This document shows, piece after piece, positions 1-8,500 of a stretch of 64,000 bases of DNA. The stretch comes from an uncultured Sphingomonadaceae bacterium (GTDB lineage: Bacteria; Pseudomonadota; Alphaproteobacteria; Sphingomonadales; Sphingomonadaceae). Positions within the stretch are counted from its first letter, which is position 1, and every line of letters starts with the position of its first letter. Below the pieces are notes generated by a model. That model searched no databases. It was not told where the DNA came from and saw nothing but the letters and a program-made list of their open reading frames with translations. The stretch covers positions 50,048 to 114,047 of the forward strand of contig CALKJZ010000018.1 of assembly GCA_937995515.1 (NCBI GenBank), given 5' to 3'. A program made the position numbers and the translations under genes.

Positions 1-318
1 GCCGGTGAGGGCGGCCTCGATCGTCTCGAGCCAGCGCGCGCCGGAGGCAAGTGCGGCCACATCGCTCTCGGTCCGGCGCAGGCTGTCGGCGCGGAGCAGG
101 TCGGTCGCCCGTGTGACCCCTGTCAGCTGCACCCCGCTTCCGGTCAACAGGTCGCGTTCGAGGGGCGACAGCGAGCCGCCGCCCGCGGTCGGCGCAAGCA
201 CGGGCAGGCGCCGCACATGGCCGGGGTTTGCGGCATTGGCGACATTGTCGGCCACCGTCTCGAGCGCGCCCTGGTAGGCCCTGACGCCGCTCAGCGCGAT
301 GCCAAGAAGGTTGCTCAT
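1..318 (-). CDS. flgK: Flagellar hook-associated protein FlgK, N-terminal part (truncated by window edge)
   Basis: Minus-strand translation from ATG at 318: MSNLLGIALSGVRAYQGALETVADNVANAANPGHVRR..., typical rod/hook/HAP N-terminus; ATGA overlap with the upstream flgJ stop; not in the ORF track because it is open at the edge. Confidence 0.85.
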   Translation of the reverse strand, partial: MSNLLGIALSGVRAYQGALETVADNVANAANPGHVRRLPVLAPTAGGGSLSPLERDLLTGSGVQLTGVTRATDLLRADSLRRTESDVAALASGARWLETIEAALTG

Positions 319-617
319 CTTGCTGTCCGCTCCTCCGCCGCGGCGGCGCGGGCAAGCAGCTGCGCAAGACCGAGCGGGCTCGTGGCAGCAAGCGCCCGCG
401 CGGCCTCGCGTTCGGCAAGCTCGCGCCACGCAGCTCCGGTCTCGGCGTCGGGGCCGCCCGGGCCGGCCATCTCGGCGCTGTGGCGCGAAGCCTTCAGCAT
501 TTGCGCGAGCACCAGCGCCTCGAACGCGCGGCCCGCTGCCTCGGGCGTCGCCGGCCGCCTGTCGGGCCCGTCGGGCAGGGCAAGGAGCAGGCCAGGCGGG
601 GAGAGCGCTTCCGGCAT
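315..617 (-). CDS. flgJ: FlgJ-like rod-binding protein (short, no muramidase domain)
   Basis: 100 aa MPEALSPPGLLL...AFEALVLAQMLKASR...; ATGA overlaps with flgI and flgK. Confidence 0.8.
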   Translation of the reverse strand: MPEALSPPGLLLALPDGPDRRPATPEAAGRAFEALVLAQMLKASRHSAEMAGPGGPDAETGAAWRELAEREAARALAATSPLGLAQLLARAAAAEERTAR

Positions 618-1717
618 CAGATCACCACGAGCTCGGCCCGGAGCGCGCCGGCCTGTTTCAGCGCCTCGAGGATCGCGACAAGATCGCCCGGTGCGGCACC
701 CAGGGCATTGACCGCATCCACGATGTCGGACAGGCGCGCGCCCGGCGCGAACAGGGCCATGCGCGCCTGCTCCTCGCCGACTGCGACCTCGGAGGAGGGG
801 GTTACCACCGTCTGCCCCCGGCCGAATGGCTGCGGCTGCGACACGCGCACATTCTCGCGGATGGCAACGGTGAGATTTCCGTGCGTGACGGCCGCGGGAA
901 GAATCTGGACATTGCCGCCAATCACGACCGTTCCCGTGCGGGCATTTACGACCACCCGCGCCGGCGGCTCGGCCGCGCGCACGCGCACATTCTCCAGCCG
1001 GGCCGCAAGCGCGACCTGCGCCTCGACGGCGGCGGGCGCCTCGATCCGCACCGAGACGGCATCCTGCGCGCGTGCGATCAGCCGGCCCTCGGCGGCATTG
1101 ATGGCGTCGGCCAGAGCCTGCGCAGTTGCAAAGCTCGGGGTGTGGAGATCGAGCACCAGCGGCCCGCCGCCGAAGGGCGAGGGCACCGGGCGCTCGACCA
1201 GCGCGCCGCCCGGGATCCGGCCCGAAGTCGGGATATTGACCACCACCCGGCTGCCATCCGCCCCCTCGGCGCCAAAACCGCCCACGGTCAGCTGCCCCTG
1301 GGCGAGCGCATAGGTCTCGCCATCGGCGCCCTTCAGCTGCGCAAGCAGCAGCGTGCCGCCGCGCAGCGACTTGGCACGGCCGAGCGCAGAGACCGTCACG
1401 TCGATGCGCTGGCCCGGCTTGGCAAAGGGCGGAAGCTCGGCTGCCAGCATCACCGCGGCCGTGTTCTTGAGCTGGGTGTTGACGCCCGGCGGCAGCTGCA
1501 CGCCGAGCGCTGCTGCGGCCGAGCGCATGGACTGGACGGTGTAGGCGAGATTGTCGTCTCCCGTACCCGGCAGGCCGACGACGAGGCCATAGCCGACCAG
1601 CTGGTTGGCACGGATGCCGCGAAAGCTTGCAAGATCGGTCACGCGCTCCGCGGCCAGCGCCGGCGGCGCCCACGAGACGACAAGCGCAGCAAAAAGGAGG
1701 CAAAGGCGGCAGCCCAT
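617..1717 (-). CDS. flgI: Flagellar P-ring protein FlgI
   Basis: ERVTDLASFRGIRANQLVGYGLVVGLPGTGDD... motif; internal ATG at 1717 overlapping the flgH stop; the longer 574-aa ORF start is spurious. Confidence 0.96.
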   Translation of the reverse strand: MGCRLCLLFAALVVSWAPPALAAERVTDLASFRGIRANQLVGYGLVVGLPGTGDDNLAYTVQSMRSAAAALGVQLPPGVNTQLKNTAAVMLAAELPPFAKPGQRIDVTVSALGRAKSLRGGTLLLAQLKGADGETYALAQGQLTVGGFGAEGADGSRVVVNIPTSGRIPGGALVERPVPSPFGGGPLVLDLHTPSFATAQALADAINAAEGRLIARAQDAVSVRIEAPAAVEAQVALAARLENVRVRAAEPPARVVVNARTGTVVIGGNVQILPAAVTHGNLTVAIRENVRVSQPQPFGRGQTVVTPSSEVAVGEEQARMALFAPGARLSDIVDAVNALGAAPGDLVAILEALKQAGALRAELVVI

Positions 1718-2391
1718 CAGAACGGGCTCACCCGGTCGAAGAAGCGCGACAGGAAGCCCTGTCGGGCCTGCGCGGCCACCTCGCCCGTGCCGGAAAAGCG
1801 CAGCCGCGCGTCGGCCACACGGGTGGAGGCAATGCGGTTGTCGGGGCCGATATCCTCGGGCCGCACAATGCCGGTCAGCTGGACCTGCTCCTCGCCGCGG
1901 GTGAGCAGCAGGCGCCGGTCGCCCCGGATCACGAGCGCACCATTGGGCAGCACCTCGGCCACCGTGACGGTGATCTCGCCCGAGATGCGGCTCGATTGCT
2001 GGGTGCGGCCCTGGCCCTGGAAAGCGGTGTCGGCAGACCCGGAGAAGAGCTCGTCGGGGATCCAGTTCAGAAACGGCACATCGGGCAGGGTGAGCTGGCG
2101 GTCGGCCTGCCGGCTGCTGTCCTGCCGGGTCGATTTCTGCGCGTCGATCCGCTCGACGAGCACCACCGTCAGTAAGTCTCCCACGCGGCGGGCCCGCCGG
2201 TCCTCGGCAAGAGTGAGGCGCTGGCCGGCAGCGGCGAAGATCGAGCCGGAGGCCACCTCCGGCCCGGGCGGCGCCGGCACCGGGGCCAGCGCTGCGGGAA
2301 TCGGCGCCACCCGTTCGGCAAGCGGATTGCCGACCTTGCACGCGGCAAGGAGGAGCAGCATGGCCAGTGCGCTAGATGGTCTGGTTGACAT
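1717..2391 (-). CDS. flgH: Flagellar L-ring lipoprotein FlgH
   Basis: Lipobox LLAAC; GSIFAAAG..., RRVGDLLTVVLVE..., FSGTGEV... motifs. Confidence 0.95.
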   Translation of the reverse strand: MSTRPSSALAMLLLLAACKVGNPLAERVAPIPAALAPVPAPPGPEVASGSIFAAAGQRLTLAEDRRARRVGDLLTVVLVERIDAQKSTRQDSSRQADRQLTLPDVPFLNWIPDELFSGSADTAFQGQGRTQQSSRISGEITVTVAEVLPNGALVIRGDRRLLLTRGEEQVQLTGIVRPEDIGPDNRIASTRVADARLRFSGTGEVAAQARQGFLSRFFDRVSPF

Positions 2392-3157
2392 AGCGCATCA
2401 TGTCGTCGGCCGCCGAAATCACCTTGGCGTTGATCTCATAGGCCCGCTGGGTCTCGATCATCTCCACCAGTTCCTGCACGGTCGAGACATTGGAGGCCTC
2501 GAGCGCCCCCTGGCGGATCCGGCCAAGGCCGCCCTCGGCCGGGTTGCCCTGCTGCGCGGGCCCCGAGCCGGCCGATTCGAGGAACAGGTTCTCGCCGATG
2601 GGCTCGAGGCCCGCCGGGTTGATGAAGCCCACCAGCGTCAGCCGGCCGATCTCGGTCGGCTGGGTTTCGCCGGGCAGCATGGCCGAGACCGTGCCGTCGG
2701 GCCCGACCGTGATTGCAGTCGCATTGTCGGGGATCTGGAGGCCCGGTGCCAGCGGGTAGCCCTGGGCGGTGACCAGCTGCCCCTCGCCATTGAGGGTGAA
2801 CTGGCCGGCGCGCGTGTAGGCCGGACGGCCGTCGGGCAGGGTGACCTCGAACAGCCCCTCGCCATCGATGGCAAGATCGAGTGCGTTGCCGGTGAGGGTG
2901 AAGCCGCCCTGCGCGTGGATCCGCTCGGCGCCTGCCACCCGCACGCCCGCGCCGGTGGCAAGCCCCATGCCGAAGCGCGCATCGGCGCCCGCGGGCGCGC
3001 CGGCGGGCCGCGTTGTCTGGTAGAGGAGGGTCTCGAACGCGGCGCGGTCGCGCTTGAAGCCGACAGTCTGTGCGTTGGCCAGGTTGTTGGAGATGGTCTT
3101 GAGGCGCTGGTCGAGCGCGTCGAGCCCGGAGCGGGCAATGTGCAGGGCACTGGGCAT
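2372..3157 (-). CDS. flgG: Flagellar distal rod protein FlgG
   Basis: MPSALHIARSGLDALDQRLKTISNNLANAQTVGFKRDRAAFE...; C-terminal SNVSTVQELVEMIETQRAYEINAKVI. Confidence 0.96.
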   Translation of the reverse strand: MPSALHIARSGLDALDQRLKTISNNLANAQTVGFKRDRAAFETLLYQTTRPAGAPAGADARFGMGLATGAGVRVAGAERIHAQGGFTLTGNALDLAIDGEGLFEVTLPDGRPAYTRAGQFTLNGEGQLVTAQGYPLAPGLQIPDNATAITVGPDGTVSAMLPGETQPTEIGRLTLVGFINPAGLEPIGENLFLESAGSGPAQQGNPAEGGLGRIRQGALEASNVSTVQELVEMIETQRAYEINAKVISAADDMMRYVNQTI

Positions 3158-3170
3158 GGCGGGCCTCCTT

Positions 3171-3917
3171 TCAGCCTTGGAGGCGCATCAGCCGTGCGGA
3201 GCTCTCGTCGAGCTCGCGCGCGGTGCTGATGAGCCGGGTCTGGAACTCGAAGCGGCGTGTCTGCTCGACGAGCTCGACGAGCGCAGCCGAAGGGCGCACG
3301 TTCGACCGCTCGAGCGCGCCGGCAGTCAGCGTCGCCGTCGGGTCGGCGGGCAGCGGCGCCGGGGTCCGGAACAGGCCGTCCTGCCCGCGCGCGAGGGTCG
3401 CCGGGTCGGGCGAGACCAGCCGGAGCCGCGCCACTGCGACAAACGGCGCCTCCGGCCCGGCCCGCGCCTCCAGCGTCCCATCGCGCGCGACCCGCACCGC
3501 GGCCGCGCCTGCGGCCACCTGGATGGGGCCGTCCTCGCCAAGCACGGGGTGCCCGTCGCCGGTGAACAGCCGGCCTTCGGCATCGAAGCGCAGGTCGCCG
3601 CGGCGGGTGAGGCCCTCGCCCCCGGCCGCATCGGCCACGGCAAGCCACGCGCCGCCGCCCAGCGCCACGTCGAGCGGGTTTCCGGTCATCTCGACCGGGC
3701 CGGCCTCCAGAAGGTCGTGCGGGGCCTCGCCGCCCGACTGCACGCGCGGAGCAAGCGGCGCGGATCCGGGCGGCGGCGCCAGCCAGCCATGGGCCAGCGC
3801 CGCCATCTCGCGCCGGAAGCCCGGCGTTGCCGCGTTGGCGAGGTTGTGCGCGGTCACCGCCTGCGCCTCCCACGACCGCTGGAGGCCGGTGAGCGCGGTG
3901 TAGATGAGCCGGTCCAT
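3171..3917 (-). CDS. flgF: Flagellar rod protein FlgF
   Basis: MDRLIYTALTGLQRSWEAQAVTAHNLANAATPGFRREM...; ATG at 3917 within the longer ORF. Confidence 0.92.
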   Translation of the reverse strand: MDRLIYTALTGLQRSWEAQAVTAHNLANAATPGFRREMAALAHGWLAPPPGSAPLAPRVQSGGEAPHDLLEAGPVEMTGNPLDVALGGGAWLAVADAAGGEGLTRRGDLRFDAEGRLFTGDGHPVLGEDGPIQVAAGAAAVRVARDGTLEARAGPEAPFVAVARLRLVSPDPATLARGQDGLFRTPAPLPADPTATLTAGALERSNVRPSAALVELVEQTRRFEFQTRLISTARELDESSARLMRLQG

Positions 3918-3924
3918 GCGACGA

Positions 3925-5163
3925 TCAGGACCGCAGCTGGATGATCGTCTGGAGGAGGGTGGAGGCGGTATCGATCGCGCGCGCATTGGCTTGGAAGTTC
4001 CGCTGCGCGGAAATGAGGCCAACGAGCTCCTCGGTCAGGTCGACGTTCGAGCGTTCGAGCGCACCTCCGGTGATGGTGCCGAAGCCATCGCGACCAGCCT
4101 CGCCCACGGTCAGCGCCCCGGAGCTCGGGGCGAGCGTCCAGCTCACATTGCCGTTCTGCTTCAGGCCCTGCGGGTTGGGGACATTGCCGAGCGCCACCTT
4201 GCCGATGGCCAGCACCTCGCCGTTGGAGAAACTCGCGCGCACCACGCCGCCGAGATCCACCCCGATCCCCTCGAGGCGGCCGGGCGCATAGCCGTTCTGT
4301 TCGGTGAACGAGACGTTGAAGGGTTCCGCACGGCTCGTCGAGCCCGCGTGATCGATGGTGAAGCCCCCGGAGAAGGGAACGGGGCCGGGCGGGGTGAGCA
4401 GCACGCCATCCTCGTCGAACACCAGCTGCATCGGCACTGGCCCGGACGTCGGCACCAGTTCCGCATCGCCACGGAACACCCTTGCCTCCCAGTATTTTTC
4501 CGGGTCACCGGGAATCGGGTTCTCGACCCGCCGGTAGTAGATGGTGGCCGTCGAGGCGTTGCCGCTGGCATCGTAGACGGTGATCGATGTCGCCGTGTTG
4601 AAGCTTGCCGGATTGTCCCGGTTGAAGGCCGGGACGGGAACCGCGGCAGTGGCGGCAAGATTGGTGATGATCCGCGCCGCCGTGGTCGCGCGCGGCTCGC
4701 CCGAGCTCAGCGGCAGCCGAAGCGGCTGCAGCGCGGAAAGCCCGATCGCGGTTGGCGCCCCATCGGGGGTAACCGGCAGCACCTGGAGCCGCCGCCCCTC
4801 GTTGTCGACCACCCAGCGATCGGCATCGACCGAAAAGGCGCCGTTGCGCGAGAGGGCGAGGCTGTCGGCCTTGTCGCCGCCGCCGCGGACGAGGAAGAAA
4901 CCCTGGCCGCCGATCTGAAGGTCGAGCGCGTTGGAGGTCGTCTGCACGCCGCCCTGGCTGAACTGCTGGCGCACGGCCATGATGGCAACGCCCGCGCCGT
5001 TCACCCGGTTGGCCGCCTGGGTTGCCGAGCGGGCGACGATGTCGCCGAACTCGACCCGCGAGCGCTTGAAGCCCGAGGTGGCGACATTGGCGATATTGTT
5101 CGAAAGCGCGGCCAGCTCGTTCTGCGCGGCATTGAGGCCGGTCAGCGAAATGAAGAAGGTCAT
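3925..5163 (-). CDS. flgE: Flagellar hook protein FlgE
   Basis: MTFFISLTGLNAAQNELAALSNNIANVATSGFKRSRVEFGDIV...; C-terminal LVGLISAQRNFQANARAI. Confidence 0.95.
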   Translation of the reverse strand: MTFFISLTGLNAAQNELAALSNNIANVATSGFKRSRVEFGDIVARSATQAANRVNGAGVAIMAVRQQFSQGGVQTTSNALDLQIGGQGFFLVRGGGDKADSLALSRNGAFSVDADRWVVDNEGRRLQVLPVTPDGAPTAIGLSALQPLRLPLSSGEPRATTAARIITNLAATAAVPVPAFNRDNPASFNTATSITVYDASGNASTATIYYRRVENPIPGDPEKYWEARVFRGDAELVPTSGPVPMQLVFDEDGVLLTPPGPVPFSGGFTIDHAGSTSRAEPFNVSFTEQNGYAPGRLEGIGVDLGGVVRASFSNGEVLAIGKVALGNVPNPQGLKQNGNVSWTLAPSSGALTVGEAGRDGFGTITGGALERSNVDLTEELVGLISAQRNFQANARAIDTASTLLQTIIQLRS

Positions 5164-5585
5164 GGACGGGGGTCTCCCTCTGGGGCCCGGACGGAGGTGA
5201 CGGCCGCGAGCGGAACCTCGGTCGTGCCGTCGAGCGTGAGCACCGGGCCGGCTTCGGCAAGGCGGACGGCGGTGACGGTGCCGCTCGCGCCCGATGCGGT
5301 CACCTTGCGGCCGAGCCATTGCGGAGCCGCGGCCGTGTCGCTGCGCGCGGCCATCTCGAGCAGGCGCGCAAGGCTCCGGTTCATCTCGGTGATGCCCGAG
5401 ACGGTGGCGAACTGCGCAAGCTGGGCCACGAAGGCCTCGCTGTCGAGCGGCGACAGCGGGTTCTGGTTGCGCAGCTGGGCCGTCAGCAACGTGAGAAAGT
5501 CCTCCTGGCCCAGCTGCTGCCGGCGTTCGGGAACCCCGGCGGGCCGGGCGGTGCGCAGGCCGATGCCGGAAAGCGGATCGGTCAT
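5160..5585 (-). CDS. flgD: Flagellar hook capping protein FlgD
   Basis: QEDFLTLLTAQLRNQNPLSPLDSEAFVAQLAQFATVSGI motif. Confidence 0.95.
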   Translation of the reverse strand: MTDPLSGIGLRTARPAGVPERRQQLGQEDFLTLLTAQLRNQNPLSPLDSEAFVAQLAQFATVSGITEMNRSLARLLEMAARSDTAAAPQWLGRKVTASGASGTVTAVRLAEAGPVLTLDGTTEVPLAAVTSVRAPEGDPRP

Positions 5586-5980
5586 CGGCCGAGCCTCAGC
5601 GTCTCGAGCGTGAGCGACTTTGCGGTCTCCAGCACCTCGACACTGTTCTGGTACTGGCGGGCGGTCTCGACCAGCTCGACGAGCTCCGCGTTCACGTCGA
5701 CGGCGGCCGTGTGCACATAGCCATCGGCGTCGGCGAGCGGGTGGCCGGGCTCGTGCCGCCGGCCCGGCTCGGCGGCCGCCTTCACAACCCCCAGCACCCC
5801 CACCGTCGCGCGCCCGGAAGCGCCTTCATACAGCGTGGCAAAGACCGGCTTCAGCGGCCTGTAGGCGCTCGCCCGGTCTCCGGCGACGGCACCGGCATTG
5901 GCGAGGTTGGACGCGATGGTGTTGAGCCGGACGAGCTGCGCCGACATGGCGCGGCCGGCAATGTCGAAGATCCCGCCCAT
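5582..5980 (-). CDS. flgC: Flagellar basal-body rod protein FlgC
   Basis: MGGIFDIAGRAMSAQLVRLNTIASNLANAGAV...; C-terminal VNAELVELVETARQYQNSVEVLETAKSL. Confidence 0.94.
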   Translation of the reverse strand: MGGIFDIAGRAMSAQLVRLNTIASNLANAGAVAGDRASAYRPLKPVFATLYEGASGRATVGVLGVVKAAAEPGRRHEPGHPLADADGYVHTAAVDVNAELVELVETARQYQNSVEVLETAKSLTLETLRLGR

Positions 5981-6372
5981 CAATCGACCCGCATGGCGTT
6001 GCGCAGCGCCTCGATGCGCCCGTTCACCACGGAGAGCGAAAAGCGGTAGCGGAGCGCGTTTTCGGCAAACTGCACCTGCTCGGTTGCCAGCTCCACCGTG
6101 TTGCCGTCGAGCGACGGGCTGACGGGCAGGCGGTAGCGGAGCACCGGGCCCCCTGCCGCTTGCCCGGGCTGGAGATGGGCGGGCCGCGTGGTGGCAAGGG
6201 GCGGTTGCGACACGCCACCGAGCACGGCGGAGAAATCGAGATCGCGCGCGCGATAGTGCGGCGTGGCAGCATTGGCGATGTTGGAGGCCAGCACCGCCAT
6301 CCGCTCGGCACGATGGGCGAGCATCCGGCCCTCCAGCCCGAAATGTCGATCCAGCCGGTCCATCGGCGACAT
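5980..6372 (-). CDS. flgB: Flagellar basal-body rod protein FlgB
   Basis: MSPMDRLDRHFGLEGRMLAHRAERMAVLASNIANAATPHYRARDLDF... (130 aa). Confidence 0.93.
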   Translation of the reverse strand: MSPMDRLDRHFGLEGRMLAHRAERMAVLASNIANAATPHYRARDLDFSAVLGGVSQPPLATTRPAHLQPGQAAGGPVLRYRLPVSPSLDGNTVELATEQVQFAENALRYRFSLSVVNGRIEALRNAMRVD

Positions 6373-6409
6373 CTCCCACAAGCCCTGGTCCTCGTGTCGG
6401 ACCGGGCGG

Positions 6410-6425
6410 TGCAAAACTTGTGCCA
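6410..6425 (-). promoter_or_regulatory. Sigma-54-type -24/-12 promoter for the flgB operon
   Basis: Minus strand TGGCACA-AGTT-TTGCA versus consensus TGGCACG-N4-TTGCW; 37 nt upstream of the flgB ATG. Confidence 0.75.
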
Positions 6426-6560
6426 GGTTCCGCCGCACCGGTCGTCCGCACGGCGTGCGCACCCTTCGGCCGCGGGCTTGCGGCAGGCCTGTTCCGCAGG
6501 AGGCGGCAGTGCCCGGCACGATGGTGCCGGATCCCGGCGGGCGGGGCTTCGGCTGCGGCC

Positions 6561-6576
6561 TGGCACGGCGCATGCA
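6561..6576 (+). promoter_or_regulatory. Sigma-54-type -24/-12 promoter for flgA
   Basis: TGGCACG-GCGC-ATGCA, one mismatch to consensus; 42 nt upstream of the flgA ATG. Confidence 0.65.
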
Positions 6577-6618
6577 CGGCAGGCCCTGCACTCCCTTGCG
6601 CAACGAGGAGCCGATGCC

Positions 6619-7134
6619 ATGCCCGACGCCCGCCGGACGAGGCTGATGCCAAAGATGTTGCTGGCCGTCCTTTCGGCGGTGGCCGGGCCCCTTCCCGCAG
6701 CGCCGGCCGGCGCCGAGGGCGGGGAGGCGCTGCGGTTGCGGCTCGAGGCGATGGCGGGCGGGCCGGTGCGCCTCGACCCGCGGCTCGTCTCGCCCGCCTG
6801 CCCGGAGCCGCATGGCCTCGCATGGCGCGACACGCCCGGCAAGAGCCTGGTCGTGAGCTGCCCCGCGCTCGGTCGGCGGCTGGTCGTGCCCGTGGCCTCG
6901 GGCCCGCTGCCCCCGGGCAGCCGAAGCCCGGCGCCGCCGCTCGTGCGCCGGGGGGCGCGCGTGCGCGTGGCGGTGGAGGGGCCGGCGTTTCGCGTAAGCG
7001 TCGAGGCTGTCGCGGAAACAGAGGGCGCAGCCGGCGAGCGCATTGTCCTTCGCAACAGCAGCAGCGGGCAGCGATTTGCCGGGCTCGTGCAGGCGGATGG
7101 CGAAGTCGTGGCGCTGCCGCAACGCCTGCCATAG
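6619..7134 (+). CDS. flgA: Flagella basal-body P-ring formation protein FlgA
   Basis: Signal peptide plus SAF-type C-terminus VRVAVEGPAFRVSVEAVAETEGAAGERIVLRNSSSGQRFAGLVQADGEV; divergent from flgB. Confidence 0.88.
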   Translation: MPDARRTRLMPKMLLAVLSAVAGPLPAAPAGAEGGEALRLRLEAMAGGPVRLDPRLVSPACPEPHGLAWRDTPGKSLVVSCPALGRRLVVPVASGPLPPGSRSPAPPLVRRGARVRVAVEGPAFRVSVEAVAETEGAAGERIVLRNSSSGQRFAGLVQADGEVVALPQRLP

Positions 7135-7185
7135 GATTCGCGTCCGCCCGCCGTCCTCGCGCCGCTGAGGCGGTCCCCGTGCCGC

Positions 7186-7213
7186 TAAAGCGCTGGCCAT
7201 GCGCGGCCGTTAC
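7186..7213 (+). promoter_or_regulatory. Putative sigma-28 promoter upstream of flgM
   Basis: TAAA-N16-GCCGTTAC versus TAAA-N15-GCCGATAA. Confidence 0.4.
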
Positions 7214-7311
7214 CCTGTGGGCAGGTTGGCCAGGGCTTGCCCCGAAGGCCTTGCGCCTGCAGTGTCGGCTCGGTGCCCGCGCTGCCGGGCGGGGAAAGCT
7301 AGGAACAGTCG

Positions 7312-7734
7312 ATGGTCGAAGGGTTCAAAGGCGGCGTCGGGGGCGGCTTGGGGCCGGGTGGCGCACTCGGGGGCCAGGGCAAGGGCCTTGCCCCCGCGGC
7401 GCCGGCGAGCGCCCCGGGCGGCATCGCCCGCCTCGGCACGCCGCGCGCGGCCAATCTTCCGGCTGCGCAGGAGAGCGCGGTTCCGGTCCCGGTTGCAGCG
7501 AACATGCCCGCCCGGGTGTCGCAGGTATCGCAGGTATCGCCCGATGCCGCGCCGCGGCCCCAGGGCGTGGAGACAGGCGGCCTCGTGCGCGAGCTTGCCA
7601 GCGCCCCGCCGGTCGACAGCGCCCGGGTGGCGGAGCTCAGGGCGTGGATCGCAGCCGACCTCTACCGGCCCGATCCGGAGCGGATCGCATCGGCCATGAT
7701 TGCCTCCGAGCTGCTGCCAAACGACCGGATCTGA
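7312..7734 (+). CDS. flgM: Anti-sigma-28 factor FlgM
   Basis: C-terminal PPVDSARVAELRAWIAADLYRPDPERIASAMIASEL; flagellar context. Confidence 0.78.
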   Translation: MVEGFKGGVGGGLGPGGALGGQGKGLAPAAPASAPGGIARLGTPRAANLPAAQESAVPVPVAANMPARVSQVSQVSPDAAPRPQGVETGGLVRELASAPPVDSARVAELRAWIAADLYRPDPERIASAMIASELLPNDRI

Positions 7735-8399
7735 GCCTCGGCGGGCTCCCGCGCCCAGCCCGGAAAGCGCGCCGGAAGCGGCGCCCGCGCGACCGTGCGG
7801 CCTCCCTTCCATGGCAGCGAGAGGGCGCCGGCGTGGAGCATCAGCCCCCCTGGTGCGGCCCGGCCATAGATGCGATCCCCCACGATGGCGGCGCCGGGTG
7901 CGAGCAGGCCGGCGTGCACCCGCAGCTGGTGCGTCCGCCCGGTCTCCGGCCGGAAGGCGACCAGCGCCGCGCCCCCGCTTCGCGCCACGACCTGCCAGCT
8001 GGTCGAGGCCGGGGCCCCCTCGTGCGCGACCACCATGCGCCAGCCCGAGGCCGGATTGGAGATCTTGGCCAGCGGTGCCTCTATGCGCCCTGACGCGGCT
8101 TGCGGGGCCGGTGCGACGATTGCGAGATAGAGCTTTTCGGCCCTGCCGCAGGCAAAGGCGCCGCCCAGCGCGCGGAGGCTCGCGGGCCGGCAGGCGAGCA
8201 CGAGGCAGCCGCTGGTGTCCTGGTCGAGCCGGTGCACGGCGCGCGGTGCGCGGCCGGCAGGGCAGCCGCGGGCGAGAAGGGCCTCGACGCTCGGCCCGCC
8301 GCGCCGGCCTGGCGTGACGGGAAGGCCGGCCGGCTTGTCGACGACCAGGAGGTCGCCGTGGCGGAGCAGGGCGCAGAGAGGTTGACCCGAGACCATCAT
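7662..8399 (-). CDS. RluA-family pseudouridine synthase
   Basis: DLLVVDKPAGLPVTPGRRG, RAVHRLDQDTSGCLVLA, RPETGRTHQLRVHAGLLAPGAAIVGDRIYG motifs. Confidence 0.9.
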   Translation of the reverse strand: MMVSGQPLCALLRHGDLLVVDKPAGLPVTPGRRGGPSVEALLARGCPAGRAPRAVHRLDQDTSGCLVLACRPASLRALGGAFACGRAEKLYLAIVAPAPQAASGRIEAPLAKISNPASGWRMVVAHEGAPASTSWQVVARSGGAALVAFRPETGRTHQLRVHAGLLAPGAAIVGDRIYGRAAPGGLMLHAGALSLPWKGGRTVARAPLPARFPGWAREPAEAQIRSFGSSSEAIMADAIRSGSGR

Positions 8400-8419
8400 G
8401 AACTCCTCTCGCCGCCGGT

Positions 8420-8446
8420 TTAACTGCGGGCAAGCGCTGCCGTGAA
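8420..8446 (+). promoter_or_regulatory. Sigma-28-type promoter of the flagellin gene
   Basis: TTAA-N15-GCCGTGAA, 54 nt upstream of the flagellin ATG; close to TAAA-N15-GCCGATAA. Confidence 0.65.
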
Positions 8447-8500
8447 GTCGGCCGGGGCACGGCCGGGCGGCCGGCCCGCTCACAGGCGAAGGGTTCAGCA

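Noticed and set aside
299-3229. 976-aa plus-strand ORF antisense to the flg operon
   Set aside because: Opposite strand encodes flgJ, flgI, flgH and flgG with clear motifs and ATGA overlaps; no recognisable domain in the plus frame.
7525-7550. Short tandem repeat gtcgcaggtatcgcaggtatcgcc in flgM
   Set aside because: Only about three imperfect copies inside a low-complexity linker; not enough to call a functional repeat.
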